From Pseudoduganella namucuonensis (GTDB lineage Bacteria; Pseudomonadota; Gammaproteobacteria; Burkholderiales; Burkholderiaceae_D): a DNA stretch of 64,000 nucleotides. The notes below the pieces were generated by a model. That model ran no database searches. It saw only the letters and a list, made by a program, of their open reading frames with translations, and was not told the origin of the DNA. Positions 35,557-42,406 of this stretch are shown here, one piece after another (position 1 is the stretch's first letter; the number at the start of each line of letters is the position of its first letter). Both the position numbers and the translations under genes were made by a program. The stretch spans positions 1-64,000 of the forward strand of contig NZ_FPBO01000021.1 of the NCBI RefSeq assembly GCF_900116645.1, given 5' to 3'.

Positions 35557-35577
35557 CGGCGGGCGCGACGCCCGCCG
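35557..35577. terminator. GC-rich hairpin between convergent camB and ribF
   Basis: A 9-bp stem CGGCGGGCG/CGCCCGCCG with loop CGA lies in the 46-bp gap between two convergent operons. There is no T-run, so it may act in a Rho-dependent way or as a bidirectional block. Confidence 0.5.
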
Positions 35578-35595
35578 CGGTCCGCGGGAGGCCGC

Positions 35596-36372
35596 TCAGC
35601 CCAGATACAAACTGGCCGCGATGATATCGCGGCCAATCGCGGCCTCGAGCGCCTCCAGGCCATCGAGCTTGACCTCGTCGCGGAGCTTTTTCAAGAACTC
35701 GACGCCGACGATCTTGCCATAGCAGGCGGCGATCGGCTCGAGCACATGCACCTCGAGCAGGCGCTCGCCGTCGTCCTCCACGGTGGGCCTGATGCCCACG
35801 CTCGCCACCGCCGGCAAGGCGCTCGGCGCCAGCCCGTGGACCCGGACGGCATACACGCCGTCCAGCCCGCGCGGGCCGTGCGGCATCCGCAAGTTCAAGG
35901 TCGGAAAGCCCAGCGTGCGTCCCAGTTTTCGTCCATGCACCACGCGTCCCGAAACCACGAGGGGACGCTCCAGCAGACGCTGGACGGCGGCGAAATCGGC
36001 GGCGCGCACCGCGGCGTCCACGGCCTGCGCCGAGCGCGCCATCCGCGCCTCGTCGTCCGCCTCCATGCACTGCCTCACGTTCGGCCATGCCATGATGCGG
36101 CGCGCCCTGGCGCTGCCGGCGCGCGCGATCATCAATTGTTCGACGCCGCATTCCCGCAAGGCCATGGCGGCGTCGCGCAGATTGCTGGCGCTCCTGCCCT
36201 CTTGCCGGCCGGGCGCCAGCAACAGCGCCGCCAGCGCCAGCCCATCGGCATCGGCCCGCGCGCGCGCGCGCGCCAGCAGGCGCCGGTGCGCGCCGTGCGG
36301 GCCGTCGAAATCGGACACCACCAGCAAGCAAGGCTCGCCGGCGGCGGCTTGGTGGGTGCGCGGCAGCTTCAT
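35596..36372 (-). CDS. ribF: Short RibF: riboflavin kinase with a degenerate FAD synthetase domain
   Basis: 258 residues against about 310 for usual RibF. The C-terminal riboflavin kinase domain is intact (VSGRVVHGRKLGRTLGFPTL, ASVGIRPTVEDDGERLLEVH, and CYGKIVGVEFLKKLRDE). The N-terminal adenylyltransferase part is only about 140 residues: FDGPHGAHRRLL remains of the first nucleotide motif, but the DFRFG-type motif is absent and the second motif (usually SSTxxR) reads SAQAVD. I infer that it makes FMN and little or no FAD. It is last in the ribB-ribA-ribF operon (4-bp ATGA overlap with ribA), controlled by the operator at 38218. Confidence 0.88.
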   Translation of the reverse strand: MKLPRTHQAAAGEPCLLVVSDFDGPHGAHRRLLARARARADADGLALAALLLAPGRQEGRSASNLRDAAMALRECGVEQLMIARAGSARARRIMAWPNVRQCMEADDEARMARSAQAVDAAVRAADFAAVQRLLERPLVVSGRVVHGRKLGRTLGFPTLNLRMPHGPRGLDGVYAVRVHGLAPSALPAVASVGIRPTVEDDGERLLEVHVLEPIAACYGKIVGVEFLKKLRDEVKLDGLEALEAAIGRDIIAASLYLG

Positions 36373-36995
36373 GGCAGCACCTCGGCTTCCGGTCCGATTC
36401 CCGACGCCGGTCCGAACAGATGGCCCAGCTTGGCGGCCTTGGTGGCGAGATAACGCCGGTTGTGCGGGTTGACGCCATGCACCAGGCCTATCCGCCCGGC
36501 CACCACGACACCGGCTTCGCGCAGCGCGTCGAGCTTGCGCGGGTTATTGGTCATCAACTCGATGGACGCCACCCGCACATGCGCCAGCATGGGGCCGCAC
36601 ATCGCGTAGTCGCGCAAGTCGGCCGCGAAGCCGAGGCGCGCGTTGGCCTCGACCGTGTCGGCGCCCGCGTCCTGCAGGCCATAGGCCCGGATCTTGTTCA
36701 TCAGTCCGATCCCGCGCCCTTCCTGGCGCAGGTAAAGCACGACGCCGCGGCCGCGCGCGGCGATGCGCTCGAGCGCGGCGGCCAGCTGGGCGCCGCAATC
36801 GCAGCGCTGGCTGAACAGCGCGTCGCCGGTCATGCACTCGGAATGGACGCGGCACAGCACCGGCAGGCCGTCGCCGATATCGCCCAGCGTCAGCGCAAGG
36901 TGCTCGTGCCCGCTCGCCGGGTCTTGAAAGCCGTGCAGCTCGAATTCGGCGAACCGCGTGGGCAGCCGGCATGACGCGATGTGATGGATGGGCAC
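36369..36995 (-). CDS. ribA: GTP cyclohydrolase II
   Basis: 208 residues. It opens GTP in the first committed step of riboflavin synthesis. The zinc site Cys motif SECMTGDALFSQRCDCGAQ and the catalytic YLRQEGRGIGLMNKIRAY are intact. The start is a GTG at 36995 with GGGAGG 6 bp upstream. It lies 11 bp after ribB and overlaps ribF. A chromosomal ribA is expected elsewhere, so this is probably a second, pathway-specific copy. Confidence 0.93.
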   Translation of the reverse strand: MPIHHIASCRLPTRFAEFELHGFQDPASGHEHLALTLGDIGDGLPVLCRVHSECMTGDALFSQRCDCGAQLAAALERIAARGRGVVLYLRQEGRGIGLMNKIRAYGLQDAGADTVEANARLGFAADLRDYAMCGPMLAHVRVASIELMTNNPRKLDALREAGVVVAGRIGLVHGVNPHNRRYLATKAAKLGHLFGPASGIGPEAEVLP

Positions 36996-37006
36996 GGGCG
37001 CCTCCC

Positions 37007-38119
37007 TTAGTCGGGTTTGACGTATTCGACCACTTTCAGGTCGAAGCCGGAGATGGCGTGGTATTTGACGGGGGCGCTCATCAGCCGCAGCTTGCGCAGG
37101 CCGAGCGCGCGCAGGATCTGCGAACCGACGCCCACGTTGAGGAAAGTCTGGCGGCCGCGTTGCGGCCGGCGCGGAAAGTCGCTGCCGCAGCGCACCGTGT
37201 CTATGCTGTCGAGCAGGTCGTCGGCCGTCTCCTGCTCGGAGAGCAGCACCACCACTCCGGCGCCCTCGGCCGCCACGCGCGCCAGGCAGCGCCGGATGTC
37301 CCAGCCGCTGCTGCCGGCGGCCTGGATGGCGAACATGTCGCGCACCGTGACCGCCAGCTGGACCCGCGCCAGCACCGCCTGCTCCGGATCGATCTGGCCG
37401 CGCACCATCGCCAGGTGCACCTTGCCGGTGATCGTGTCGCGGTAGGTGTGCAGCATGAACTGGCCGTCCGCCGTGGCGACCGGCGCCTCGCCGAGCTTCT
37501 CGATGGTGCTCTCGTACAGCACGCGGTAATGGATCAGATCGGCGATCGTGCCGATCTTGAGCCCGTGCTCGCGCGCGAACAATTCCAGGTCGGGCCGGCG
37601 CGCCATGGTGCCGTCGTCGTTCATGATCTCGCAAATGACGCCGGTCTCCTCGAAGCCGGCCAGGCGCGCCAGGTCGCAGGCGGCCTCGGTGTGTCCCGCC
37701 CGCACCATCACGCCGCCCGGGCGCGCGACCAGCGGGAAGATGTGGCCCGGCTGCACAATGTCGCAGACGCCGGCGCCGCGCGCGGCGGCCACCTGCACCG
37801 TGCGCGCGCGGTCGGCCGCCGAGATCCCGGTCGTGACGCCCGTCGCCGCCTCGATCGAGGTGGTGAAGTTGGTGCCGAATCCGGAACCGTTGCCCTCGAC
37901 CATGGCGCGCAGCCCCAGCCGCTCGCTGCGCGCCTGGCTCATCGGCATGCAAATCAGGCCGCGGGCGTGGCGCGCCATGAAGTTGATGTGCCCGGCCGTG
38001 ACGCGCTCCGCCGCCATCACGATGTCGCCCTCGTTCTCGCGGTCCTCGTCATCCATCAGCACGACCATTTTGCCGTCCCGGATGTCTTGGATGATTTCCT
38101 CTGTCGTATTCAGTTCCAT
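37007..38119 (-). CDS. ribB: 3,4-dihydroxy-2-butanone-4-phosphate synthase with degenerate cyclohydrolase II-like tail
   Basis: 370 residues. The N-terminal synthase (about 1-200) has MDDEDRENEGDIVMAAE, FMARHARGLICMPM, GHTEAACDLARLAG and GVICEIMNDDGTMARRPDL. The C-terminal part (about 205-370) has the cyclohydrolase II fold but lacks its Cys zinc motif, reading VTVRDMFAIQAA instead, as in many betaproteobacterial RibB proteins; the active enzyme is encoded next by ribA. First gene of the rib operon, with a strong promoter/operator at 38194-38242. Confidence 0.94.
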   Translation of the reverse strand: MELNTTEEIIQDIRDGKMVVLMDDEDRENEGDIVMAAERVTAGHINFMARHARGLICMPMSQARSERLGLRAMVEGNGSGFGTNFTTSIEAATGVTTGISAADRARTVQVAAARGAGVCDIVQPGHIFPLVARPGGVMVRAGHTEAACDLARLAGFEETGVICEIMNDDGTMARRPDLELFAREHGLKIGTIADLIHYRVLYESTIEKLGEAPVATADGQFMLHTYRDTITGKVHLAMVRGQIDPEQAVLARVQLAVTVRDMFAIQAAGSSGWDIRRCLARVAAEGAGVVVLLSEQETADDLLDSIDTVRCGSDFPRRPQRGRQTFLNVGVGSQILRALGLRKLRLMSAPVKYHAISGFDLKVVEYVKPD

Positions 38120-38193
38120 GCGCGCTCCTGCCGGTGGGTTGGGATGTATCGGTTCCGATTCCCTGCCCTGGCGGGGGAGCCGACGATGCATCG

Positions 38194-38242
38194 ATTATGC
38201 CGCCGGCCACCCGATCTGTCAACACATGTGTTGACAGATCGG
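38194..38242 (-). promoter_or_regulatory. Promoter and operator copy 2 of ribBAF (32-bp perfect palindrome)
   Basis: The core GTCAACACATGTGTTGAC is at 38218-38235; perfect pairing extends over 38211-38242. On the minus strand TTGACA (38217-38222), a 17-bp spacer and CATAAT (38194-38199) form a near-consensus promoter whose -35 is inside the operator. It starts 12 bp after the thiolase gene, so thiolase transcripts may also read into ribB. Confidence 0.88.
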
Positions 38243-38253
38243 CGCAACCCGGC

Positions 38254-39438
38254 TCAGAGGCGCTCGAAGACCGCCGCGATGCCCTGGCCGCCGCCGATGC
38301 ACATGGTGACCAGCGCATAGCGGCCGCCGGTGCGGTGCAACTCGTGGATCGCCTTGATGGTGATGATGGCGCCGGTCGCGCCCACCGGATGTCCCAGCGA
38401 AATGCCGGACCCGTTCGGATTGACCTTGCCGGGGTCGAAGCCGAGCTCGCGGGTCACGGCGCAGGCCTGGGCCGCGAACGCCTCGTTCGATTCGATCACG
38501 TCCAGATCCTCCACGCGCAGTCCGGTTCGCCGCAAGACCAGCCGGGTGGCGGGCACCGGACCGATGCCCATATACGCGGGCTCCACCCCGGCATGGGCGT
38601 AGCCGACCAGCCTGGCCAACGGCCGCAGGCCCAGCGCCAGGGCGCGCTCCCGCTCGGCCATGACGATGGCGGCGGCGCCGTCGTTGATTCCCGAGGCGTT
38701 GCCGGCGGTGACCAGGCCGTCCTTCCGGAACGCGGGCCGCATGGCGGCCAGCGCCTGCGCGGTGGTGTCGCCCCGCACGTGTTCATCGGTGTCGAACCGC
38801 GCCACGCCCTTGCGCGTGCGCACCTCGACCGGCACGATCTGCTCCCGGAAATAGCCGGCCGCGATCGCCCTCGCCGCCCGGCGCTGGCTCTCCAGCGCGA
38901 GCGCGTCCTGCGCCTCGCGCGTGACGCCGTAGCGCGCCGCGACGTTCTCGGCCGTCACCCCCATGTGCGTCGCCTCCCACGGATCGTGCAGGATGCCGCT
39001 CATGCAATCGACCAGCGCGCTGTCGCCCATGCGCGCGCCCCAGCGCGCCGCCGGCAGCATGAACGCGCCCCGGCTCATCGACTCGGCGCCGCCGCCGATC
39101 GCCACGCCGGCGTCGTCGAGCTGGATGGCCTGGGCCGCCGAGACGATCGCCTGCAGCCCGGAGCCGCACAGGCGGTTGACGTTGAACGCCGGGGTCTGTT
39201 GCGGAATGCCGGCGTCGATCGCGGCCACCCTGCTCAGGTAGGCGTCGCGCGGTTCGGTCGGCACCACGTTGCCCATCACCACATGGCCGACGCTGTCCGG
39301 CGGGGCGCCGGAACGCTCGAGCGCGGCGCGCACCACAATGGCGCCCAATTCGCACGGCGACACGTCCTTGAGCGCGCCGCCGAACGAGCCGATCGCGGTG
39401 CGGGCCATGCCGACCACCACCACTTCTTTTTGCTTCAT
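38254..39438 (-). CDS. Acetyl-CoA acyltransferase (thiolase)
   Basis: 394 residues. Thiolase II family: acyl-binding Cys in NVNRLCGSGLQAI (about residue 89), NEAFAAQ, GHPVGATGAI with catalytic His, and the proton-donor Cys in TMCIGGGQG. It cleaves 3-ketoacyl-CoA to acetyl-CoA plus a shortened acyl-CoA. It is the last gene of the minus-strand unit running from the DUF1302 gene through camD and camC. Role inferred: late steps after camphor ring opening. Confidence 0.93.
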   Translation of the reverse strand: MKQKEVVVVGMARTAIGSFGGALKDVSPCELGAIVVRAALERSGAPPDSVGHVVMGNVVPTEPRDAYLSRVAAIDAGIPQQTPAFNVNRLCGSGLQAIVSAAQAIQLDDAGVAIGGGAESMSRGAFMLPAARWGARMGDSALVDCMSGILHDPWEATHMGVTAENVAARYGVTREAQDALALESQRRAARAIAAGYFREQIVPVEVRTRKGVARFDTDEHVRGDTTAQALAAMRPAFRKDGLVTAGNASGINDGAAAIVMAERERALALGLRPLARLVGYAHAGVEPAYMGIGPVPATRLVLRRTGLRVEDLDVIESNEAFAAQACAVTRELGFDPGKVNPNGSGISLGHPVGATGAIITIKAIHELHRTGGRYALVTMCIGGGQGIAAVFERL

Positions 39439-39467
39439 GCCGATTCCTTCGCTGCTTGGGGTTAAGG

Positions 39468-40727
39468 TTACGTTGGGCCGGGCACCGCCCGGGTGGTGGC
39501 GGGATTCCACACCAGCGGCAGGCCCTTGACCGAGCCGACGATGCCGCCCTGGTGCGAGATGGTCGCGCCCGGCGCGATCTCGAACCGCGGAATGCGCGCC
39601 AGCCATTCGGTCAAGGTCGCGATGATTTCCCGCCGCGCCAGGTGCTGGCCCAGACACAGATGGGAGCCGTGGCCGAACGTCGTGTGCGACACTTTCTTGC
39701 GGCCGAAATCGACATGCATCGGGCAGGCGTTCTCGCGTTCATCCAGGCCGGTGAGCAATTGCGGCAACAGGATCTGGTCGCCCTGTTTCAGCTGCACGCC
39801 GTGGAAGCTCAGGTCCGAAGTGAGGATGCGGCCGTCGGCGACCAGGCCGAAACGGCGCAGCAATTCCTCCGTCGCGGCCGGGATGCGCGCCGGATCGTCC
39901 ACCAGTTCCTGGCGGTGGGCCGGGCTTTGCGCCAGGAACTGCATGCAGAACCCGAGGAAATTGATCACCGTGTCCAGCCCGCCCAGCAACAGCAGGCCAG
40001 TCATGCGCAGCGCCTCGTTCTTGGTGATCGGACGGCCGTCGATCTTGCCGCCGGCGATCTTGCTGATCGCGTCGTCGCCCGGCGCCGCCATGCGCGCGTC
40101 GATGATCGGCGACAAATAGGTGTAAAAGGCGTCGCGGGCCTCGGCGAACGTCATCGAGCCGTCCGGCCGGGTCATCTGGTCGCCGAGGTTTTTCAGGAAC
40201 GGCATGTCCCGGTCGGGCAGGTCGGCCAGCATGAAGAAGATCCGGATCGGGAACGGTTCGGCGAAGTCCTCGGTGAAGTTGCACTTGCCGAGCGGCCTCA
40301 GCTGCTCGATCAATTCGACCGCCAGCGCCTGGATACGCGGCTCCAGCGCGTCCACCACCGGCATGCCGACCGTGGTGCTGGCCAGCGCGCGGTACTTGCG
40401 CTGCTCCGGCGGGTCCATCGAGGTGGGAATGAAATCGTACGCCTCGCCGACTTCGCGCGGAATGAAGGGGCACTGGCTGGAAAAATGCCCCGTGTCCTCG
40501 AAGGCCTCGCGGATGATCTGGCCGCGGGTGGCGATCCAGTGGCCGCCGTTGTGGCGGGTCCAGACCAGGTCCGGCACGCCGGGCGCCTGCAGCCGCTTGT
40601 AAGCTTCCTGCAGGCCGGCGTCCAGGCCGACCGGGTTGTACATGTCGAAATCAAAAACCAGGCTCTCGGGCACATGGGCCGGCAACGGCGCCAGCTTGGA
40701 CAGGGGAATCGCTTCGGTGGTAGTCAT
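39468..40727 (-). CDS. camC: Cytochrome P450cam homologue, camphor 5-exo-monooxygenase
   Basis: 419 residues. Heme-ligand Cys in FGHGSHLCLGQHLARRE; oxygen-activating DT in LLLGGLDTVINFL; substrate-contact Tyr in GEAYDFIPTSMDPPEQR; VADGRILTSD and LSGLDERENACPMHVDF-like segments. LVFDFDMYNP, GGHWIATRGQ and MTRPDGSMTFAEA are as I remember them in P. putida CYP101A1. The agreement runs nearly end to end, so the substrate is very probably camphor. Electrons come from CamA-CamB encoded at 33.9-35.5 kb. It lies 47 bp after camD in the same operon. Confidence 0.95.
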   Translation of the reverse strand: MTTTEAIPLSKLAPLPAHVPESLVFDFDMYNPVGLDAGLQEAYKRLQAPGVPDLVWTRHNGGHWIATRGQIIREAFEDTGHFSSQCPFIPREVGEAYDFIPTSMDPPEQRKYRALASTTVGMPVVDALEPRIQALAVELIEQLRPLGKCNFTEDFAEPFPIRIFFMLADLPDRDMPFLKNLGDQMTRPDGSMTFAEARDAFYTYLSPIIDARMAAPGDDAISKIAGGKIDGRPITKNEALRMTGLLLLGGLDTVINFLGFCMQFLAQSPAHRQELVDDPARIPAATEELLRRFGLVADGRILTSDLSFHGVQLKQGDQILLPQLLTGLDERENACPMHVDFGRKKVSHTTFGHGSHLCLGQHLARREIIATLTEWLARIPRFEIAPGATISHQGGIVGSVKGLPLVWNPATTRAVPGPT

Positions 40728-40774
40728 GATGGTCTCGTCTTTTCTAATGGGTGACGGGGGAAGTGGGCGGCGGG

Positions 40775-41860
40775 TCACAGGGTGGGATCGATCACCGGCT
40801 TGATCGCCGCGCCGGACTTCACCAATTCAAGCGCCTTGACCGCGTCGCCGATGGCGAGCCGGTGGCTGATCAGGCTGGCCAGCGGATAGCGGTCCTGCAG
40901 GTGCACGGCCAGGTGCAGCGACTGGTAGTAGTGTTTCGGCTTGGCGAAGGTGGCGCCCGTGATGCGCATGTTTTTAATGGTCAGGTCGCGCGGCGCGATC
41001 GGCTGCGTGCCGATCGCCCCCCACAGGCCCAGGACGATGTAGCGGCCATGGTTGCCGGTCAGATCGACGCCCTCGGGGAAGGCCGGCAAGGCGCCGGCCG
41101 CCTCCACCACCACGCTGGCGCCGCGCGGGCCCAACACGTCCGCGATTTGCCGGCGCCGCTCGTCGCCGCTGGTCTCTTTGAGCGAGATGGCCGCCGTCGC
41201 CCCGAGCGACATGGCGACGTCGAGCCGGTGTTGAGAGTGGTCCAGCACCACGATCTTGCGCGCGCCCGAGACCGCCGCCACCAGCACAGCCGCCAGGCCG
41301 ACCGGACCGGCGCCCTGCACGATGACGGTGTCGCCCTGCCCCACCGGGCCGCCCTGTTCGAAGCCGCGCAGCACGGTGGGCAGCGCGCAGCCGAGCGCGG
41401 CGATCGCGTCCGGGTTGGCGTGGTCGGGCAGCCGGTAGAACGCCATGCCGTTGGGTAGCCAGGCATAGTCGGCGTAGCTGCCCCAGTTCGGTTTTTCGGC
41501 GTGTTCGAAGAAGGTCGAGTTGTCGCAGGGGGTCTGGTCCAGCACGGTGCACGAGTGGCAGCGGTGGCACAGCGCGATCGGCGCCCAGTACACCAGGTCG
41601 CCGGGCTTGACCGGCGTGCCGGCGTAATCGGTGTCCACGCCCGCGCCGAGTTGCTCGATGCGCCCGATGCCCTCGTGGCCGAGGATGATCGGGAACGGCA
41701 TCTTGCCCGCCTCGCCGGACACGATGTGCACGTCGCTGCCGCACACGCCGCCGAGCACCACGCGCACCAGCGCGCCGCCCGGTTCGGGGGCGACCACCGG
41801 TACTTCCCAGGTCTCGACCCGGTTCTCTTCCACCATCACTGCCGCTTTGCCGTATTTCAT
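40775..41860 (-). CDS. camD: 5-exo-hydroxycamphor dehydrogenase homologue (zinc alcohol dehydrogenase)
   Basis: 361 residues. Zinc MDR: catalytic Cys in GGVCGSDVHIVSGEAG, His/Glu in GHEGIG, structural Cys cluster CHRCHSCTVLDQTPC, and NAD loop VQGAGPVGLAAVLVAA. The start MKYGKAAVMVEENRVETWEV and KPNWGSYADYAWLPNGMAFY match P. putida CamD as I recall it. It oxidises the P450cam product to 2,5-diketocamphane. A GGAGATGAC site precedes the ATG. Order camD-camC is as in Pseudomonas, but camA-camB are detached. Confidence 0.94.
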   Translation of the reverse strand: MKYGKAAVMVEENRVETWEVPVVAPEPGGALVRVVLGGVCGSDVHIVSGEAGKMPFPIILGHEGIGRIEQLGAGVDTDYAGTPVKPGDLVYWAPIALCHRCHSCTVLDQTPCDNSTFFEHAEKPNWGSYADYAWLPNGMAFYRLPDHANPDAIAALGCALPTVLRGFEQGGPVGQGDTVIVQGAGPVGLAAVLVAAVSGARKIVVLDHSQHRLDVAMSLGATAAISLKETSGDERRRQIADVLGPRGASVVVEAAGALPAFPEGVDLTGNHGRYIVLGLWGAIGTQPIAPRDLTIKNMRITGATFAKPKHYYQSLHLAVHLQDRYPLASLISHRLAIGDAVKALELVKSGAAIKPVIDPTL

Positions 41861-41916
41861 GTCATCTCCTTGTTGTTTCAACTCTTGTTAATGTGGCGGC
41901 CACAACCAGTGGCCGA

Positions 41917-42375
41917 CTATGGCCCTTGCCCGACAGGCGCCGGCAGCACCGCCGCCAGCACCCGCTCCAGCCAACTCACCGTGGCCAGGCCGCCGAGATC
42001 GTCGGGTGCGAGCCAGCAGCAGGCGTCGTGCTCCCAGTTCAGGCGCACCGTGTCGTGCGCGCAGGAAAAGTGGAAGGCATGCACGCGCCAGTGCACGCCG
42101 TCCCCGCCCTCGAGTTCCAGCACCGCGCGGCCGGTCAGCAATGGCCCGCCGGCGCCTTCCATGCCGGTCTCCTCGGCGATTTCGATCAGCGCGTGGCGAT
42201 GCGGATCGGCGCCGGCCGGCAAATGGCCGGTGATGCAATGCCAGCGCCCGGTATCGCCGCTCACCCTGGCGCTGCGCCGGAACAAACCTATCCGGCCGCC
42301 GTGCGTGAGCACGGCGGCGACCACTTCCCGCACCGTGTCGGGCGCGGTCCCGTGCTGCTCGCCATGGGCATGCAT
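41917..42375 (-). CDS. NUDIX-fold hydrolase with degenerate NUDIX box
   Basis: 152 residues. The NUDIX region reads GHLPAGADPHRHALIEIAEETG: the EExG end is kept, but the first box Glu is His and the Arg of REUxEE is Ile, so catalysis is uncertain. The ATG at 42375 is preferred to 42381 because of spacing from GAGGAG. It sits between the MMPL transporter and camD in the operon. A role in clearing nucleotide or CoA by-products is possible but unproven. Confidence 0.7.
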   Translation of the reverse strand: MHAHGEQHGTAPDTVREVVAAVLTHGGRIGLFRRSARVSGDTGRWHCITGHLPAGADPHRHALIEIAEETGMEGAGGPLLTGRAVLELEGGDGVHWRVHAFHFSCAHDTVRLNWEHDACCWLAPDDLGGLATVSWLERVLAAVLPAPVGQGP

Positions 42376-42406
42376 GATCATCTCCTCGAAAGGCCTGGCG
42401 CCGGCG

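Noticed and set aside
38211..38242. Reading the 32-bp palindrome only as a terminator of the thiolase gene
   Set aside because: It has no loop or T-run and its core matches eight other sites upstream of genes, so an operator explains it better.
41860..41900. TTCAACTCTTGTTAA before camD as a tenth operator
   Set aside because: The spacer is four bases instead of six and the half-sites do not match; camD is covered by the operator at 49300.
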